From contig CALYQD010000008.1 in NCBI GenBank assembly GCA_945280365.1, positions 54,319 through 118,318 of the forward strand: a stretch of DNA of 64,000 bases, in the 5' to 3' direction. Below, in pieces: positions 8,556-17,081 of the stretch. Position numbers and translations under genes: made by a program. The stretch's first letter is position 1. The number at the start of each line of letters is the position of its first letter. The notes beneath the pieces are model-generated. The model made no database searches and was not told the DNA's origin. It worked only from the letters and a program-made list of their open reading frames with translations. The stretch comes from an uncultured Apibacter sp. (GTDB taxonomy: Bacteria; Bacteroidota; Bacteroidia; Flavobacteriales; Weeksellaceae).

Positions 8556-8563
8556 CAAAGATA
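8556..8563 (-). promoter_or_regulatory. -7 promoter element of the Rrf2-oxidoreductase operon
   Basis: Plus-strand CAAAGATA gives TATCTTTG on the minus strand, directly upstream of the dyad and 25 bases before the start codon. Confidence 0.6.
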
Positions 8564-8751
8564 GTATTTTTTTTAAAATATTTACATAAAAATAAAATAT
8601 TTTTATTCTTATAATATATATTAAACAAATTAAGAATTATGATTTTATAAGATTATCTAAATAATTTTAATATATTTTTAATGAAAATTAAAAAATGTAT
8701 AAATTTATTAATTAGATATTAAGTTTTTTAAATAGGAAAAGAATATATAAA

Positions 8752-8778
8752 AAAAGAGCTTCTTAGAAAAGCTCTTTT
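8752..8778 (-). terminator. terminator of yjdM
   Basis: Perfect 10-bp arms AAAAGAGCTT (8752-8761) and AAGCTCTTTT (8769-8778); on the minus strand the stem runs into T-rich sequence. It lies 21 bases beyond the yjdM stop. Confidence 0.75.
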
Positions 8779-8799
8779 GAAAGGAAAAATATTTTTAAA

Positions 8800-9123
8800 T
8801 TATTTTTTAAGAAAACAAGTTTTTAAAACAATGCTTGATCCATCAATTTTACAATCTACCTCATCAGGGTTATCGGTAAGCCTAATACTCTTTACTTTGG
8901 TTCCTCTTTTAATAACCATGGAAGAACCCTTCACTTTAAGATCTTTAATTACTGTAACAGCATCTCCATCTTGAAGTTCAGTTCCGTTGCTATCCTTAAC
9001 TACTGTATTATTTGCGGTTTCATCTCCTGACCATTCATAGAAACAATCGGGACATACATTAGAAGTACCGTCAAAATAAACATTTTCCATTGAACATTTG
9101 GGGCACTTTAATACATCTGTCAT
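8800..9123 (-). CDS. yjdM: YjdM/PhnA family zinc-ribbon protein
   Basis: A 107-residue protein with an N-terminal zinc ribbon (CPKC at residues 7-10 and CPDC at 28-31, with the ENVYFDG turn between) and a C-terminal SH3-like PhnA domain (LQDGDAVTVIKDLKVKGSS followed by IKRGTKVKSIRL). Length and both domains match YjdM, historically named PhnA. Despite the old label the family is not a phosphonoacetate hydrolase and its cellular role is unsettled. It is monocistronic with its own -7 element and terminator, and there are no phosphonate genes around it. Confidence 0.92.
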   Translation of the reverse strand: MTDVLKCPKCSMENVYFDGTSNVCPDCFYEWSGDETANNTVVKDSNGTELQDGDAVTVIKDLKVKGSSMVIKRGTKVKSIRLTDNPDEVDCKIDGSSIVLKTCFLKK

Positions 9124-9163
9124 TATTTTTACATTTAATTGATTAACAAAATTAATTGGCCCA

Positions 9164-9171
9164 CAAATATA
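9164..9171 (-). promoter_or_regulatory. -7 promoter element of yjdM
   Basis: Plus-strand CAAATATA gives TATATTTG on the minus strand, 40 bases before the start codon. Confidence 0.5.
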
Positions 9172-9321
9172 ACTTTTTTAAACTCGTAGAACAAATATTG
9201 AATAAACACTTATTTCCTGAGCTATTTTTATAAGTACTTACGTAAATTTTTTATCTATATAATCATAATTTATATATAAAGTTTCAGGTGGTGATAAGAT
9301 TCTTTAAGTCAAAAAAAAAGT

Positions 9322-9329
9322 TATCTTTG
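9322..9329 (+). promoter_or_regulatory. -7 promoter element of proBA
   Basis: TATCTTTG, 25 bases before the proB ATG; no clear TTG at -33. Confidence 0.5.
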
Positions 9330-9354
9330 TCTTAATCGGTCAAATTCATTTAGC

Positions 9355-10431
9355 ATGAAAGAAAGAATTGTTGTTAAGATAGGAAGTCAGCTGTTAACCC
9401 GTGAAGATGAAACACTTGATATTACACAAATGTCAAACTTAGTTGATCAAATTGCGGAGCTTCATAAAAATAATATGGAAATTATTCTGGTATCTTCAGG
9501 AGCAGTAGCATCAGGACGAAATGAAATTAATACCCGAGCTAAGCTAGACAGTATTTCTGCACGTCAATTATATTCTGCGGTTGGACAGGTTAAATTAATT
9601 CATAGATATTATGATTTATTCAAACAACATGGTATCCTATGCGGACAAATTTTGGCAACCAAAGAAGACTTCTCTACTCGTCGTCATTATCTTAACCAAC
9701 GAAATTGTATGAATGTTATGCTAGAAAATAAGGTAATACCAATTGTAAATGAGAACGATGCTATTTCTATAAATGAGCTCATGTTTACCGATAATGACGA
9801 ATTATCCGGTCTTATCGCTGCAATGATGGATTGTAAAAAACTGATAATCTTAAGTAATATAGATGGAATTTATACCGGCGATCCTTCAGACCCTGAATCT
9901 GAGCTTATAAAAGAAATTGATTGTAAAAAGGAAACTATTGAAAAATATATACAGTCTTCAAGATCTACTACCGGGAGAGGAGGCATGATAACTAAATACA
10001 ATATAGCCCGTAAAGTAGCTGAGGAAGGAATTGAAGTTATCATCGCTAATGGAAGAACTGAAAATATTATATCTTATCTGGTCAATGAAAGAAAAGTTCC
10101 TTCCACTCGATTTATTCCTTCTACTAAAGAAATTTCCGGCGTAAAAAAATGGATTGCACATTCTGAAGGTTTTGCAAAAGGAGAAATTCATATCAATGCA
10201 GGAGTAAGAGAGGCTTTGATAAATTATAAGGCCGTCAGTATATTGGCAGTTGGTGTAACAAAAATAGTAGGTAATTTTGAAATTGATGATATTGTACGTA
10301 TTATTGATCACACTGGCAAACAAATTGGAGTTGGACGATCCTCTTATACCAGTAAAGAAGCAAAAGAAATTCTAGGGAAAGCCCATACTAAAGCTCTCAT
10401 TCATTACGATTATTTATATATTGAAAAATAA
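9355..10431 (+). CDS. proB: glutamate 5-kinase
   Basis: First step of proline synthesis: ATP-dependent phosphorylation of glutamate to glutamyl 5-phosphate. The 358 residues include the amino-acid kinase domain (VVKIGSQLLT at the N-terminus, EIILVSSGAVASGRNE near 42-57, VPIVNENDAISINEL-type substrate loop near 124-138, FTDNDELSGLIA) and a C-terminal PUA domain (about 270-350, with VGVTKIVGNFEIDDIVRI). The PUA-containing form is usually feedback-inhibited by proline. It is followed after three bases by proA, so the two are co-transcribed; proC is not in the window. Confidence 0.97.
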   Translation: MKERIVVKIGSQLLTREDETLDITQMSNLVDQIAELHKNNMEIILVSSGAVASGRNEINTRAKLDSISARQLYSAVGQVKLIHRYYDLFKQHGILCGQILATKEDFSTRRHYLNQRNCMNVMLENKVIPIVNENDAISINELMFTDNDELSGLIAAMMDCKKLIILSNIDGIYTGDPSDPESELIKEIDCKKETIEKYIQSSRSTTGRGGMITKYNIARKVAEEGIEVIIANGRTENIISYLVNERKVPSTRFIPSTKEISGVKKWIAHSEGFAKGEIHINAGVREALINYKAVSILAVGVTKIVGNFEIDDIVRIIDHTGKQIGVGRSSYTSKEAKEILGKAHTKALIHYDYLYIEK

Positions 10432-10434
10432 AAT

Positions 10435-11688
10435 ATGTCTTCCATTTATCAAAATATTTTCTCCTTATCGGCTAAAGCCTCAAAAGAATTACAACTTATT
10501 GAGGAAAAAAAGATCACTCAAGTGTTACAAGCACTTGCTAAAGAAACTGAAAATTCGGTTTCTTATATACTTTCCGAAAATAAAAAAGATATAGAGAGAA
10601 TGCCTTCTAGTGACCCAAAATTTGATCGATTGTTACTTACTCAGGAACGTATCTTCAATATTATTAAAGACATTCATAATGTGTCCAACCTTTCCTCACC
10701 CATCGGAAAAAAAATGATTGAAAAAAATTTGCCTAATGGTCTTAATTTATCAAAAATATCAGTCCCTTTTGGAGTTATAGGAATTATCTACGAAGCCCGG
10801 CCTAATGTGAGTTTTGATGTTTTTTCCCTATGTTTAAAATCCAGTAATGCATGTATATTAAAAGGAGGCTCGGATGCTTACTTTTCCAATTCGGCCATTG
10901 TTACCATTATAAAAAAAGTTTTACAAAATGAAAACATCAATCCGAATATATGTACTTTTTTGCCAAATGATCGTTCTTCAACTCTAGCCTTATTACATGC
11001 ATCAAATTATGTAGATCTCATTATTCCAAGAGGAAGCAAAGGATTGATAAATTTTGTACGTGAAAATTCAAAAATTCCGGTTATAGAAACTGGCGCAGGT
11101 GTGTGTCATACTTATTTTCATAAAGATGGAAATTTGGACATAGGTAAAAAAATTATTTTCAATGCAAAGACTAGAAAAGTAAGTGTATGTAATTCACTTG
11201 ATTGCTTACTTATTGATAGTGAAAGAATTAATGATCTTCCTGACTTATGTAAAAAATTGGAAGAAAAAGAAGTAATCCTTTATGCAGATGAATGTTCATA
11301 TAATGAATTGATTAACTTTTATCCATCAAAATTATTATGTAAAGCAACCCAAGAGAGTTTTGGAACAGAATTTTTGGATTATAAAATGGCAATTAAAACA
11401 GTTCATTCGTTAGAAGAAGCCATAGATCATATTACTACTTATGGTTCTAAACATAGTGAAGCCATTATAAGTGAGAATAGAGATTGTATAAATATTTTTG
11501 AAAAAATGGTAGATGCTGCTTGTGTTTATGCGAATGCCTCTACTGCTTTTACTGATGGCGCGCAATTTGATATGGGGGCAGAAATAGGAATTAGTACGCA
11601 GAAAATGCATGCCCGTGGTCCTATGGGTCTGGAAGAACTCTGCACGCATAAATGGATTGTAGAAGGTAATGGTCAAATACGATCGTAA
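10435..11688 (+). CDS. proA: glutamate-5-semialdehyde dehydrogenase (gamma-glutamyl phosphate reductase)
   Basis: Second step of proline synthesis: NADPH-dependent reduction of glutamyl 5-phosphate to glutamate semialdehyde. The 417-residue length is standard for this aldehyde-dehydrogenase relative. Visible landmarks are [17 protein letters not shown] (about 113-129), [25 protein letters not shown] and the catalytic cysteine within [13 protein letters not shown] (about 248-260), plus the late [22 protein letters not shown] segment. It begins three bases after the proB stop. No hairpin follows closely; the next strong one is 330 bases downstream. Confidence 0.97.
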   Translation: MSSIYQNIFSLSAKASKELQLIEEKKITQVLQALAKETENSVSYILSENKKDIERMPSSDPKFDRLLLTQERIFNIIKDIHNVSNLSSPIGKKMIEKNLPNGLNLSKISVPFGVIGIIYEARPNVSFDVFSLCLKSSNACILKGGSDAYFSNSAIVTIIKKVLQNENINPNICTFLPNDRSSTLALLHASNYVDLIIPRGSKGLINFVRENSKIPVIETGAGVCHTYFHKDGNLDIGKKIIFNAKTRKVSVCNSLDCLLIDSERINDLPDLCKKLEEKEVILYADECSYNELINFYPSKLLCKATQESFGTEFLDYKMAIKTVHSLEEAIDHITTYGSKHSEAIISENRDCINIFEKMVDAACVYANASTAFTDGAQFDMGAEIGISTQKMHARGPMGLEELCTHKWIVEGNGQIRS

Positions 11689-12019
11689 AAATTTAAATTG
11701 AAACAAATTATCCTGTTTTATGAAGCTAAATGTCAAATAGGTTAAAGCAATCGAAATTAAATTTTTTTTTCTTATCAATACGAGTAAGTTCATTAAGGAT
11801 TTTATATTAGATTCATTTTATCATATTTTAATGACAATTTTTTTACTTTTTGAGAATTGTACAGTTAGACTATTTTATTTAGTTATTAGAAATATAACTT
11901 TTCGCTTACGTTCAACTTATTACTAGATTATCTATTTTATAGAATTTCAAAATATAAAGATCATAGAAAAAATGCATTTGATTAAAGAATTTATTTAGCT
12001 CGATTAATATAATATTAAA
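11689..12019. other. gene-free stretch after proA
   Basis: AT-rich DNA with stop codons in all frames; the only longer ORF is the antisense shadow of proA. I see no RNA gene or clear remnant of a coding sequence. Confidence 0.5.
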
Positions 12020-12060
12020 GAAGCATTAGATTTTTATTTTATTCTAAAATCTAATGCTTC
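12020..12060. terminator. strong 15-bp hairpin between proA and the purine permease gene
   Basis: Perfect arms GAAGCATTAGATTTT (12020-12034) and AAAATCTAATGCTTC (12046-12060) with an 11-base T-rich loop. The two flanking genes converge on it, 97 bases from the permease stop. Only short T runs follow, so it may also act as a 3' stabilising hairpin. Confidence 0.7.
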
Positions 12061-12156
12061 CTAAATTACTTTTTTATGTTTTAATAACCGCTATTTTCAA
12101 TAATAAAATAAAGCAAAAATTCAAGCATCAATAATTACTATTGGTCAATTATTATA

Positions 12157-13500
12157 TTATCCAATCACGTGAGCTGCATCAAGCACAATTTTTATAAGAA
12201 ATAGTAAAGATACTATATAAACTGTAGGAGTAACTTCTTTATATCTTCCACCAAAAACTTTTAAAAATGTAAAACTAAGCATACCAAATACAATTCCTTC
12301 AGCTATGCTAAAAGTAAACGGCATAAAAATTATAGTTAAAAAAGCGGGTAATCCTTCTGTTACGTCTGAAAAATCGATTTTTACAACTGATGAAATCATA
12401 AAAAGTCCCACAATTATTAAAGCTGGAGCAGTGGCGGCTGCCGGAACGAGTAAAAATATTGGTGCTAAAAACAATGCTAAGATAAACATAAATGCCGTAC
12501 TTAACGCTGTTAAACCGGTTCTTCCGCCTGAAGCTACACCTGAGGCACTTTCAACATAAGAAGTTATAGTACTTGTACCCAAGATTGCACCTACTGTTGT
12601 ACCTAAAGCATCCGAAAATAATGCTTTTTTCATTTGTGGAAAATTTCCTTCCTCATCTGTTAATCCTAATTTGGAAACTACTCCTATTAGGGTTCCGATC
12701 GTGTCAAATAAATTAACAAATAAAAAGGTAAATACGACAATAAGCATATCTACTGAAAATATCTTATCCCAACCTTCGGAAGAAAACATGGGCTCGATCG
12801 CTTTACCGAATATCGGTTTAATTGATGGAGGCATACTTACAAAAGATTCCGGAAGGTTTATATCTCCAAGTAAATAGCTAAATACTGTTGATACCACAAT
12901 TCCGGCCAATATAGATCCATTTATATTACGTGAATGTAAAACAGCTGTTACAAATAAGCCCGCAAAAGCAATCCAAACTGAGTGCATTTTGAAATCCCCT
13001 AGGGCAAGAAATGTATTCGGATCAGAAACAATAATGTTCGCTCCTTTTAATCCTATTAATGTAATAAATAATCCAATTCCAACCGGAATAGCCTCCTTAA
13101 GAACTTTGGGAATGCTTTTTACAATCATTTCTCTAATGTTGAGAAAGGTTAATAAAATAAAAATTATGCCTTCAATGAATACTGCAGTTAAAGCAAATTG
13201 CCAAGAATATCCTAGTCCTAAAACAACAGAGAAAGCAAAAAAACTATTCAATCCCATTCCCGGCCCCTGAGCGATTGGTAATTTGGCAAGTATTCCCATT
13301 AAGAAAGTAGCAAATATAATGGCAAGTGTAGTCCCGGTAAAAAGAGCCTCCTTGTCCATTCCTGTTTCCGATAAAATACTTGGATTTACAATTAACGCGT
13401 AGGACATAGTTAAAAAAGTTATAACACCCGCTATTAATTCTTTTTTAACAGTTGTTCCTTTTTCGGATAGCTTAAAGTATCCATCTAATAAAGTTTTCAT
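12157..13500 (-). CDS. NCS2 family (AzgA-like) purine permease
   Basis: A 447-residue inner-membrane transporter with about 12-14 hydrophobic segments. The N-terminal EKGTTVKKELIAGVITFLTM and ALIVNPSIL, then QGPGMGLNSFFAFSVVLGLG, VGIGLFITLIGLKGANI, LFVNLFDTIGTLIGV and TITSYVESASGVASGGRTGL are landmarks of the AzgA/PbuG/PbuO branch of the NCS2 (nucleobase-ascorbate) transporters, which import hypoxanthine, guanine or adenine by cation symport. The exact base cannot be read from sequence. It is monocistronic with a full promoter; guaB, which acts on the IMP made from salvaged hypoxanthine, lies elsewhere in the window. Confidence 0.92.
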   Translation of the reverse strand: MKTLLDGYFKLSEKGTTVKKELIAGVITFLTMSYALIVNPSILSETGMDKEALFTGTTLAIIFATFLMGILAKLPIAQGPGMGLNSFFAFSVVLGLGYSWQFALTAVFIEGIIFILLTFLNIREMIVKSIPKVLKEAIPVGIGLFITLIGLKGANIIVSDPNTFLALGDFKMHSVWIAFAGLFVTAVLHSRNINGSILAGIVVSTVFSYLLGDINLPESFVSMPPSIKPIFGKAIEPMFSSEGWDKIFSVDMLIVVFTFLFVNLFDTIGTLIGVVSKLGLTDEEGNFPQMKKALFSDALGTTVGAILGTSTITSYVESASGVASGGRTGLTALSTAFMFILALFLAPIFLLVPAAATAPALIIVGLFMISSVVKIDFSDVTEGLPAFLTIIFMPFTFSIAEGIVFGMLSFTFLKVFGGRYKEVTPTVYIVSLLFLIKIVLDAAHVIG

Positions 13501-13530
13501 GTTATCAGTCTAGTTTAGTTTAGTAAAAAA

Positions 13531-13558
13531 CAAAAGTACTAACAAAAAAATGATACAA
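13531..13558 (-). promoter_or_regulatory. promoter of the purine permease gene (-33 and -7)
   Basis: Minus-strand TTG (plus-strand CAA 13556-13558), 17 bases, then TACTTTTG (plus-strand CAAAAGTA 13531-13538). Start codon 30 bases downstream. No purine riboswitch structure is visible in such a short leader. Confidence 0.6.
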
Positions 13559-13641
13559 GCCTTAGTTTTTTATAAATCTTAATTATTTTATTAACTATTT
13601 ATCTAGCATATATAGTAAATTATTCCGGATCATTTATTTAT

Positions 13642-14568
13642 TCAACTAAGAGGTAATTCATTAAAATCTAAAGTAAATAGCTCCTCAGGTATAATGGTGT
13701 TAGGATAAACCTTTTCTGCTTCTTCTTTAAAAACAGAAAGATCTGTGTACCGATTAGAAAAATGCCCTAATATTAGCAATTTCACCTTTGCGCCTTTTGC
13801 TATTTGCGCTGCTTGGTAGGCTGTAGTATGACCTGTTTTACTTGCCAGCTCTTTTAAATCATCTAAAAATGTAGCTTCATGATATAAAACATCCGTTCCT
13901 TTTATTTGGGATATAATGTGAGGAATAAATTTCGTATCTGAGCAAAAGGCATAACTAAAAGAATGTTTAGGAGGTAAGGTTAAAAATTCATTTTTTATTA
14001 TTTCACCTTTTTCTGAGATAAAGTCTTTACCCAATTTTAAGTTATGATAATCACATGTTTGGATTTCCGGATATAAATTGATCACATCCATATTTAGCTT
14101 TCTCGGTTTTACCTTTTCTTTAAATAAAAAACCATTTGTATAAATGCGATGATTTAATGGAATAGTCCATATACTCATTTTATTATCTTCGTAAATCAAT
14201 TCACTTTCTTGAGAGGTTAACTCAATGAAATTAATTTCAAAATAATTAATGCTTTCGGTTAGTAGTAACTGAGTTTCAATTAATTTCTTTATACCTCTGG
14301 GACCATAAATATGTAAGGGCTCAGTTCTTCCCAATAAATGAAAAGAAGATATAAGTCCAATTAATCCAAATACATGATCTCCATGCAAATGAGATATAAA
14401 TATGTTGTTAATACTGGTAAACTTAACTTTTGCTTTTCTTAGTTGTACTTGAGTTCCTTCACCACAATCAATTAAAAAATTTTCATTTCCACAACGTAAT
14501 AATTGAGAAGTAGGATTTGTGCGTATAGTTGGAATTGCAGAATTAAAACCTAAAATAGTAAGTTCCAT
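13642..14568 (-). CDS. rnz: ribonuclease Z
   Basis: tRNA 3'-end endonuclease of the metallo-beta-lactamase fold, a homodimeric cytosolic enzyme. The 308 residues show the zinc motif HLHGDH at 60-65, the N-terminal LGFNSAIPT and the substrate-binding core NFLIDCGEGTQVQLRKAKVKF, a third metal-ligand segment with FCSDTKF near 215, the HEATF-like YHEATFLDD near 236 and the late GHTTAYQAAQIAK and LLILGHFSNRY segments. These are all characteristic of bacterial RNase Z. The ATG gives the usual N-terminus MELTILG. It is divergent from the dctA-like gene across an unusual T-rich intergenic region. Confidence 0.96.
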   Translation of the reverse strand: MELTILGFNSAIPTIRTNPTSQLLRCGNENFLIDCGEGTQVQLRKAKVKFTSINNIFISHLHGDHVFGLIGLISSFHLLGRTEPLHIYGPRGIKKLIETQLLLTESINYFEINFIELTSQESELIYEDNKMSIWTIPLNHRIYTNGFLFKEKVKPRKLNMDVINLYPEIQTCDYHNLKLGKDFISEKGEIIKNEFLTLPPKHSFSYAFCSDTKFIPHIISQIKGTDVLYHEATFLDDLKELASKTGHTTAYQAAQIAKGAKVKLLILGHFSNRYTDLSVFKEEAEKVYPNTIIPEELFTLDFNELPLS

Positions 14569-14679
14569 AAAATTTATATCGTGTTTTTTAATAGTAATAA
14601 ACTATTTACTCACTAATATTTTTCATAAAAATACATGATTTTTTTCATTTGTTAAATAAAAATATGATATTTAAAGGTA

Positions 14680-14718
14680 TTTTTTTTTTCTTTTTTTTTT
14701 CTTTTTTTTTTCTTTTTT
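14680..14718. repeat. tandem repeat of an 11-mer, T10C, about 3.5 copies
   Basis: T-runs of exactly ten bases (14680-14689, 14691-14700, 14702-14711) are separated by single C at 14690, 14701 and 14712, followed by six more T. The period is exactly 11 bp, close to one helical turn. Such runs are prone to length change by slippage and to DNA bending. On the minus strand it lies just downstream of a candidate rnz promoter. Confidence 0.9.
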
Positions 14719-14730
14719 AAAGCATATTTA

Positions 14731-14738
14731 CAAATATA
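14731..14738 (-). promoter_or_regulatory. possible -7 element upstream of rnz
   Basis: Plus-strand CAAATATA gives TATATTTG on the minus strand, 163 bases before the rnz start. If used, the leader RNA would begin with an A-rich tract made of the 11-mer repeat. Weak evidence. Confidence 0.35.
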
Positions 14739-14815
14739 AGACTAAAAATGGGATATAAATTCAGATATTTTCTTTATAATAACTCACTAAATACCAATAT
14801 ATTACACACACTATT

Positions 14816-14840
14816 AAATGTTTTTTCATAAAAAACATTT
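14816..14840. promoter_or_regulatory. inverted repeat AAATGTTTTTT-N3-AAAAAACATTT upstream of dctA-like gene
   Basis: Perfect 11-bp arms at 14816-14826 and 14830-14840, ending 60 bases before the ATG. It could be an operator or a hairpin in the leader; the A/T-rich arms make chance formation more likely than for a GC-containing dyad. Confidence 0.45.
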
Positions 14841-14900
14841 TATTTATAACAATTCAAATATATTATTCTTATATTACTCACCTCAATAAAATAAAACATA

Positions 14901-16202
14901 ATGAAAATACTAAAAAGTCTTTACGTACAAGTTATAATCGCCATAATTATAGGTATTTTTATAGGCTATTTTTTCCCGAGTGAAGATACTGTAGTTAATG
15001 GTGTCAAACAACATAATGTTGGACTCGGTGAAATGCTGAAACCATTGGGGGACGGATTTATCAAGCTAATTAAGATGATTGTAGGACCTTTGATCTTTTG
15101 CACTATTGTACTTGGAATTGCGGGCATGGAAGATACTAAAAAGGTTGGTAAGGTTGGTTTAACAGCTATTGTTTATTTTGAAATTATGACAACAATAGCC
15201 TTAATAATCGGCTTAATTTTCGTAAATGTATTAAAACCCGGAGATGGTATGCATGTAGATCCTTATGCTCTGGACTCTTCATCTATGTCTGTTTATATAG
15301 AAAAAAGCAAAGAAGATCATGGAATTGTAGGATTTATTTTAGATATGATTCCAGAAAACGTTATTGCTTCTATAGCTTCAAATAATTTATTGCAAGTTTT
15401 AGTTTTTGCGATTTTATTTGGTTTTGCCATGACTAAAATCGGAACTAAAGCCTCTAAACCGGTTTTATCCGTATTGCAATCTTTTCTAGATGGGCTTTTT
15501 GCTATAATTAAAATAATTATGTATTTGGCCCCTTTAGGTGCTATGGGAGCTATGGGATATACAATAGGCGTATACGGATTAAAAGCTTTAAGTAACTTAG
15601 GAATGTTGATCCTATGTTTTTATTTAACTTGTATTGTATTTATATGCGGAGTAATCGGTGCAGTTCTTTATTACAATAAAGTTAATATTTTTAAATTTAT
15701 ACGCTATATTAAAGAAGAACTTTTAATTGTTCTAGGAACTTCTTCTTCAGAATCTGCTTTGCCGGGTATAATGAGTAAAATGGAGAAAATAGGGTGTTCT
15801 AAGTCGGTGGTAGGCTTGGTAATTCCTACCGGATATTCATTCAATTTGGATGGAACCTCCATTTATCTTACTATGGCTGCTGTATTTATTTCACAAGCCC
15901 TAGATATGCATTTGAACTTACAACAGGAAATAACCCTTCTTTTAGTGTTACTTTTAACTTCTAAAGGAGCCGCTGGTGTTACTGGTAGTGGATTTATTAC
16001 TCTTGCAGCCACTTTGCCGGTGGTTGGACATGTTCCTGTAGAAGCTGTCGCTTTAATATTTGGAATTGACAAATTTATGAGTGAAGCTAGAGCATTAACC
16101 AATTTAATAGGTAATGCAGCTGCCACTATCATAGTTGCCAGAAGAGAAAATGAATTTGATTATACCAAAGCAGAAACTATTTTAATTTCAAATAAGTCTT
16201 AA
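14901..16202 (+). CDS. DctA-like C4-dicarboxylate:cation symporter (DAACS family)
   Basis: A 433-residue inner-membrane symporter of the glutamate-transporter fold. The N-terminal [19 protein letters not shown] helix, the [21 protein letters not shown] segment, the serine-rich reentrant loop [20 protein letters not shown] (about 278-297), the [19 protein letters not shown] helix and the [19 protein letters not shown] loop are present. The loop wording and the terminal [21 protein letters not shown] are closest to DctA (succinate, fumarate, malate) rather than GltP, so import of C4-dicarboxylates is the best guess and aspartate/glutamate the alternative. An extra charged insert (about 24-37) follows the first helix. 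Monocistronic. Confidence 0.9.
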   Translation: MKILKSLYVQVIIAIIIGIFIGYFFPSEDTVVNGVKQHNVGLGEMLKPLGDGFIKLIKMIVGPLIFCTIVLGIAGMEDTKKVGKVGLTAIVYFEIMTTIALIIGLIFVNVLKPGDGMHVDPYALDSSSMSVYIEKSKEDHGIVGFILDMIPENVIASIASNNLLQVLVFAILFGFAMTKIGTKASKPVLSVLQSFLDGLFAIIKIIMYLAPLGAMGAMGYTIGVYGLKALSNLGMLILCFYLTCIVFICGVIGAVLYYNKVNIFKFIRYIKEELLIVLGTSSSESALPGIMSKMEKIGCSKSVVGLVIPTGYSFNLDGTSIYLTMAAVFISQALDMHLNLQQEITLLLVLLLTSKGAAGVTGSGFITLAATLPVVGHVPVEAVALIFGIDKFMSEARALTNLIGNAAATIIVARRENEFDYTKAETILISNKS

Positions 16203-16315
16203 CTTACTAATTATTTATTAAAAAATCTGCGCATAAAATTTAATTTATAAGAGCCTTTATCTTTATAAAAACTCAGATTATATTAATTAAATAAAGTTAT
16301 AAAAATAATAATTTT

Positions 16316-16346
16316 AAAGTCCTGGTAATTTTTATTAGGACTTTTT
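16316..16346 (+). terminator. terminator downstream of dctA-like gene
   Basis: AAAGTCCT (16316-16323) and AGGACTTT (16337-16344) form an 8-bp stem followed by further T. It lies 114 bases after the stop codon, so a 3' UTR of that length would be expected. Confidence 0.65.
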
Positions 16347-16581
16347 ATATATACCTAATATACTATAATTTATAAACTGATTTTTTTATTTTAAATATTG
16401 ACTAAATCCAAATACTATTGATATATTTTTCAATTTTATAATATTAGATTGATTTTCAATCTTTAATACTAAATATAAATTTTGTAAAAACTGATATGCC
16501 TAATCTACTTTATTTTTATAGATACAAATAGCTATTTAGTTATGAAGGTAGATTAATATTTTATTACAAACCATAAAAACT
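16347..16581. other. gene-free AT-rich stretch
   Basis: Between the dctA and histone-like terminators, which face each other. No ORF, repeat or RNA gene seen. Confidence 0.5.
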
Positions 16582-16614
16582 AAAAGGTTATTCCAAGCAT
16601 TGGAATAACCTTTT
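16582..16614 (-). terminator. terminator of the histone H1-like gene
   Basis: Perfect 15-bp arms AAAAGGTTATTCCAA (16582-16596) and TTGGAATAACCTTTT (16600-16614) with a 3-base loop. On the minus strand the stem ends in T residues, 20 bases past the stop. Confidence 0.88.
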
Positions 16615-16633
16615 TCTACTTAAATAATCTCTA

Positions 16634-16810
16634 TTATTTCTTTGAATCCTCAATTGAGAGCTTTCTAAATTCTTTGAGAGCTTTTTCGATAGCTAAAGAG
16701 GTTTTTCTGGCTCTAGTTCCGGCTGCCTTGTTGCCATTTTCTACTTGCATTTCTGCATCTTTTTGAAAATCTGCAATCAGATTGTTGATGTTTTCTAATA
16801 AATTTTTCAT
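16634..16810 (-). CDS. histone H1-like (Hc1-type) small basic protein
   Basis: A 58-codon gene read on the minus strand (ATG at 16808-16810, TAA at 16634-16636). The product begins MKNLLENINNLIADFQKDA, continues with NGNKAAGTRARKTSL and ends FRKLSIEDSKK. This is the pattern of the small histone H1-like proteins found throughout Flavobacteriia, in which the NKAAGTRARK core is strongly conserved; they are thought to bind DNA or help organise the nucleoid, but direct functional data are sparse. It is framed by a -7 element 29 bases upstream and a perfect terminator, which supports real expression despite its size. Confidence 0.9.
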   Translation of the reverse strand: MKNLLENINNLIADFQKDAEMQVENGNKAAGTRARKTSLAIEKALKEFRKLSIEDSKK

Positions 16811-16839
16811 TGTTCCAATTGTTTTTAAATTAGAGGTGC

Positions 16840-16847
16840 CAAATATA
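16840..16847 (-). promoter_or_regulatory. -7 promoter element of the histone H1-like gene
   Basis: Plus-strand CAAATATA gives TATATTTG on the minus strand, 29 bases before the start codon. Confidence 0.55.
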
Positions 16848-16969
16848 ACAATTAATACAATGCAAACAGAGTAACTATAATTTCTACAATCCTACTCTAC
16901 TCCAGTGCTGTCATTTTTAAAATGGTATCAACTTTAGAATAGGTCAGTCAATTATATATCGATTTATTG

Positions 16970-16977
16970 TACATTTG
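16970..16977 (+). promoter_or_regulatory. -7 element upstream of the decayed membrane-protein gene
   Basis: TACATTTG matches TAnnTTTG, 104 bases before the ATG at 17082. It suggests that the decayed gene may still be transcribed. Confidence 0.4.
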
Positions 16978-17081
16978 GAGAAAGCTATTCCTTAAAATTA
17001 TATCTTTTATCAAATAATTTGCAATTAATCATTGTCTTTTATAATATTATTGCCTGCCACATACAATATATAGGAATATCA

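Noticed and set aside
8800..9123. PhnA as phosphonoacetate hydrolase
   Set aside because: The zinc-ribbon YjdM family only shares the historical name; no phosphonate genes are nearby.
9958..10323. 121-codon ORF antisense to proB
   Set aside because: Low-complexity Ser/Phe/Tyr-rich translation typical of a shadow; proB is certain.
12305..13270. Three antisense ORFs of 68-93 codons inside the purine permease gene
   Set aside because: They are shadows of a well-supported membrane-protein gene and have no independent signals.
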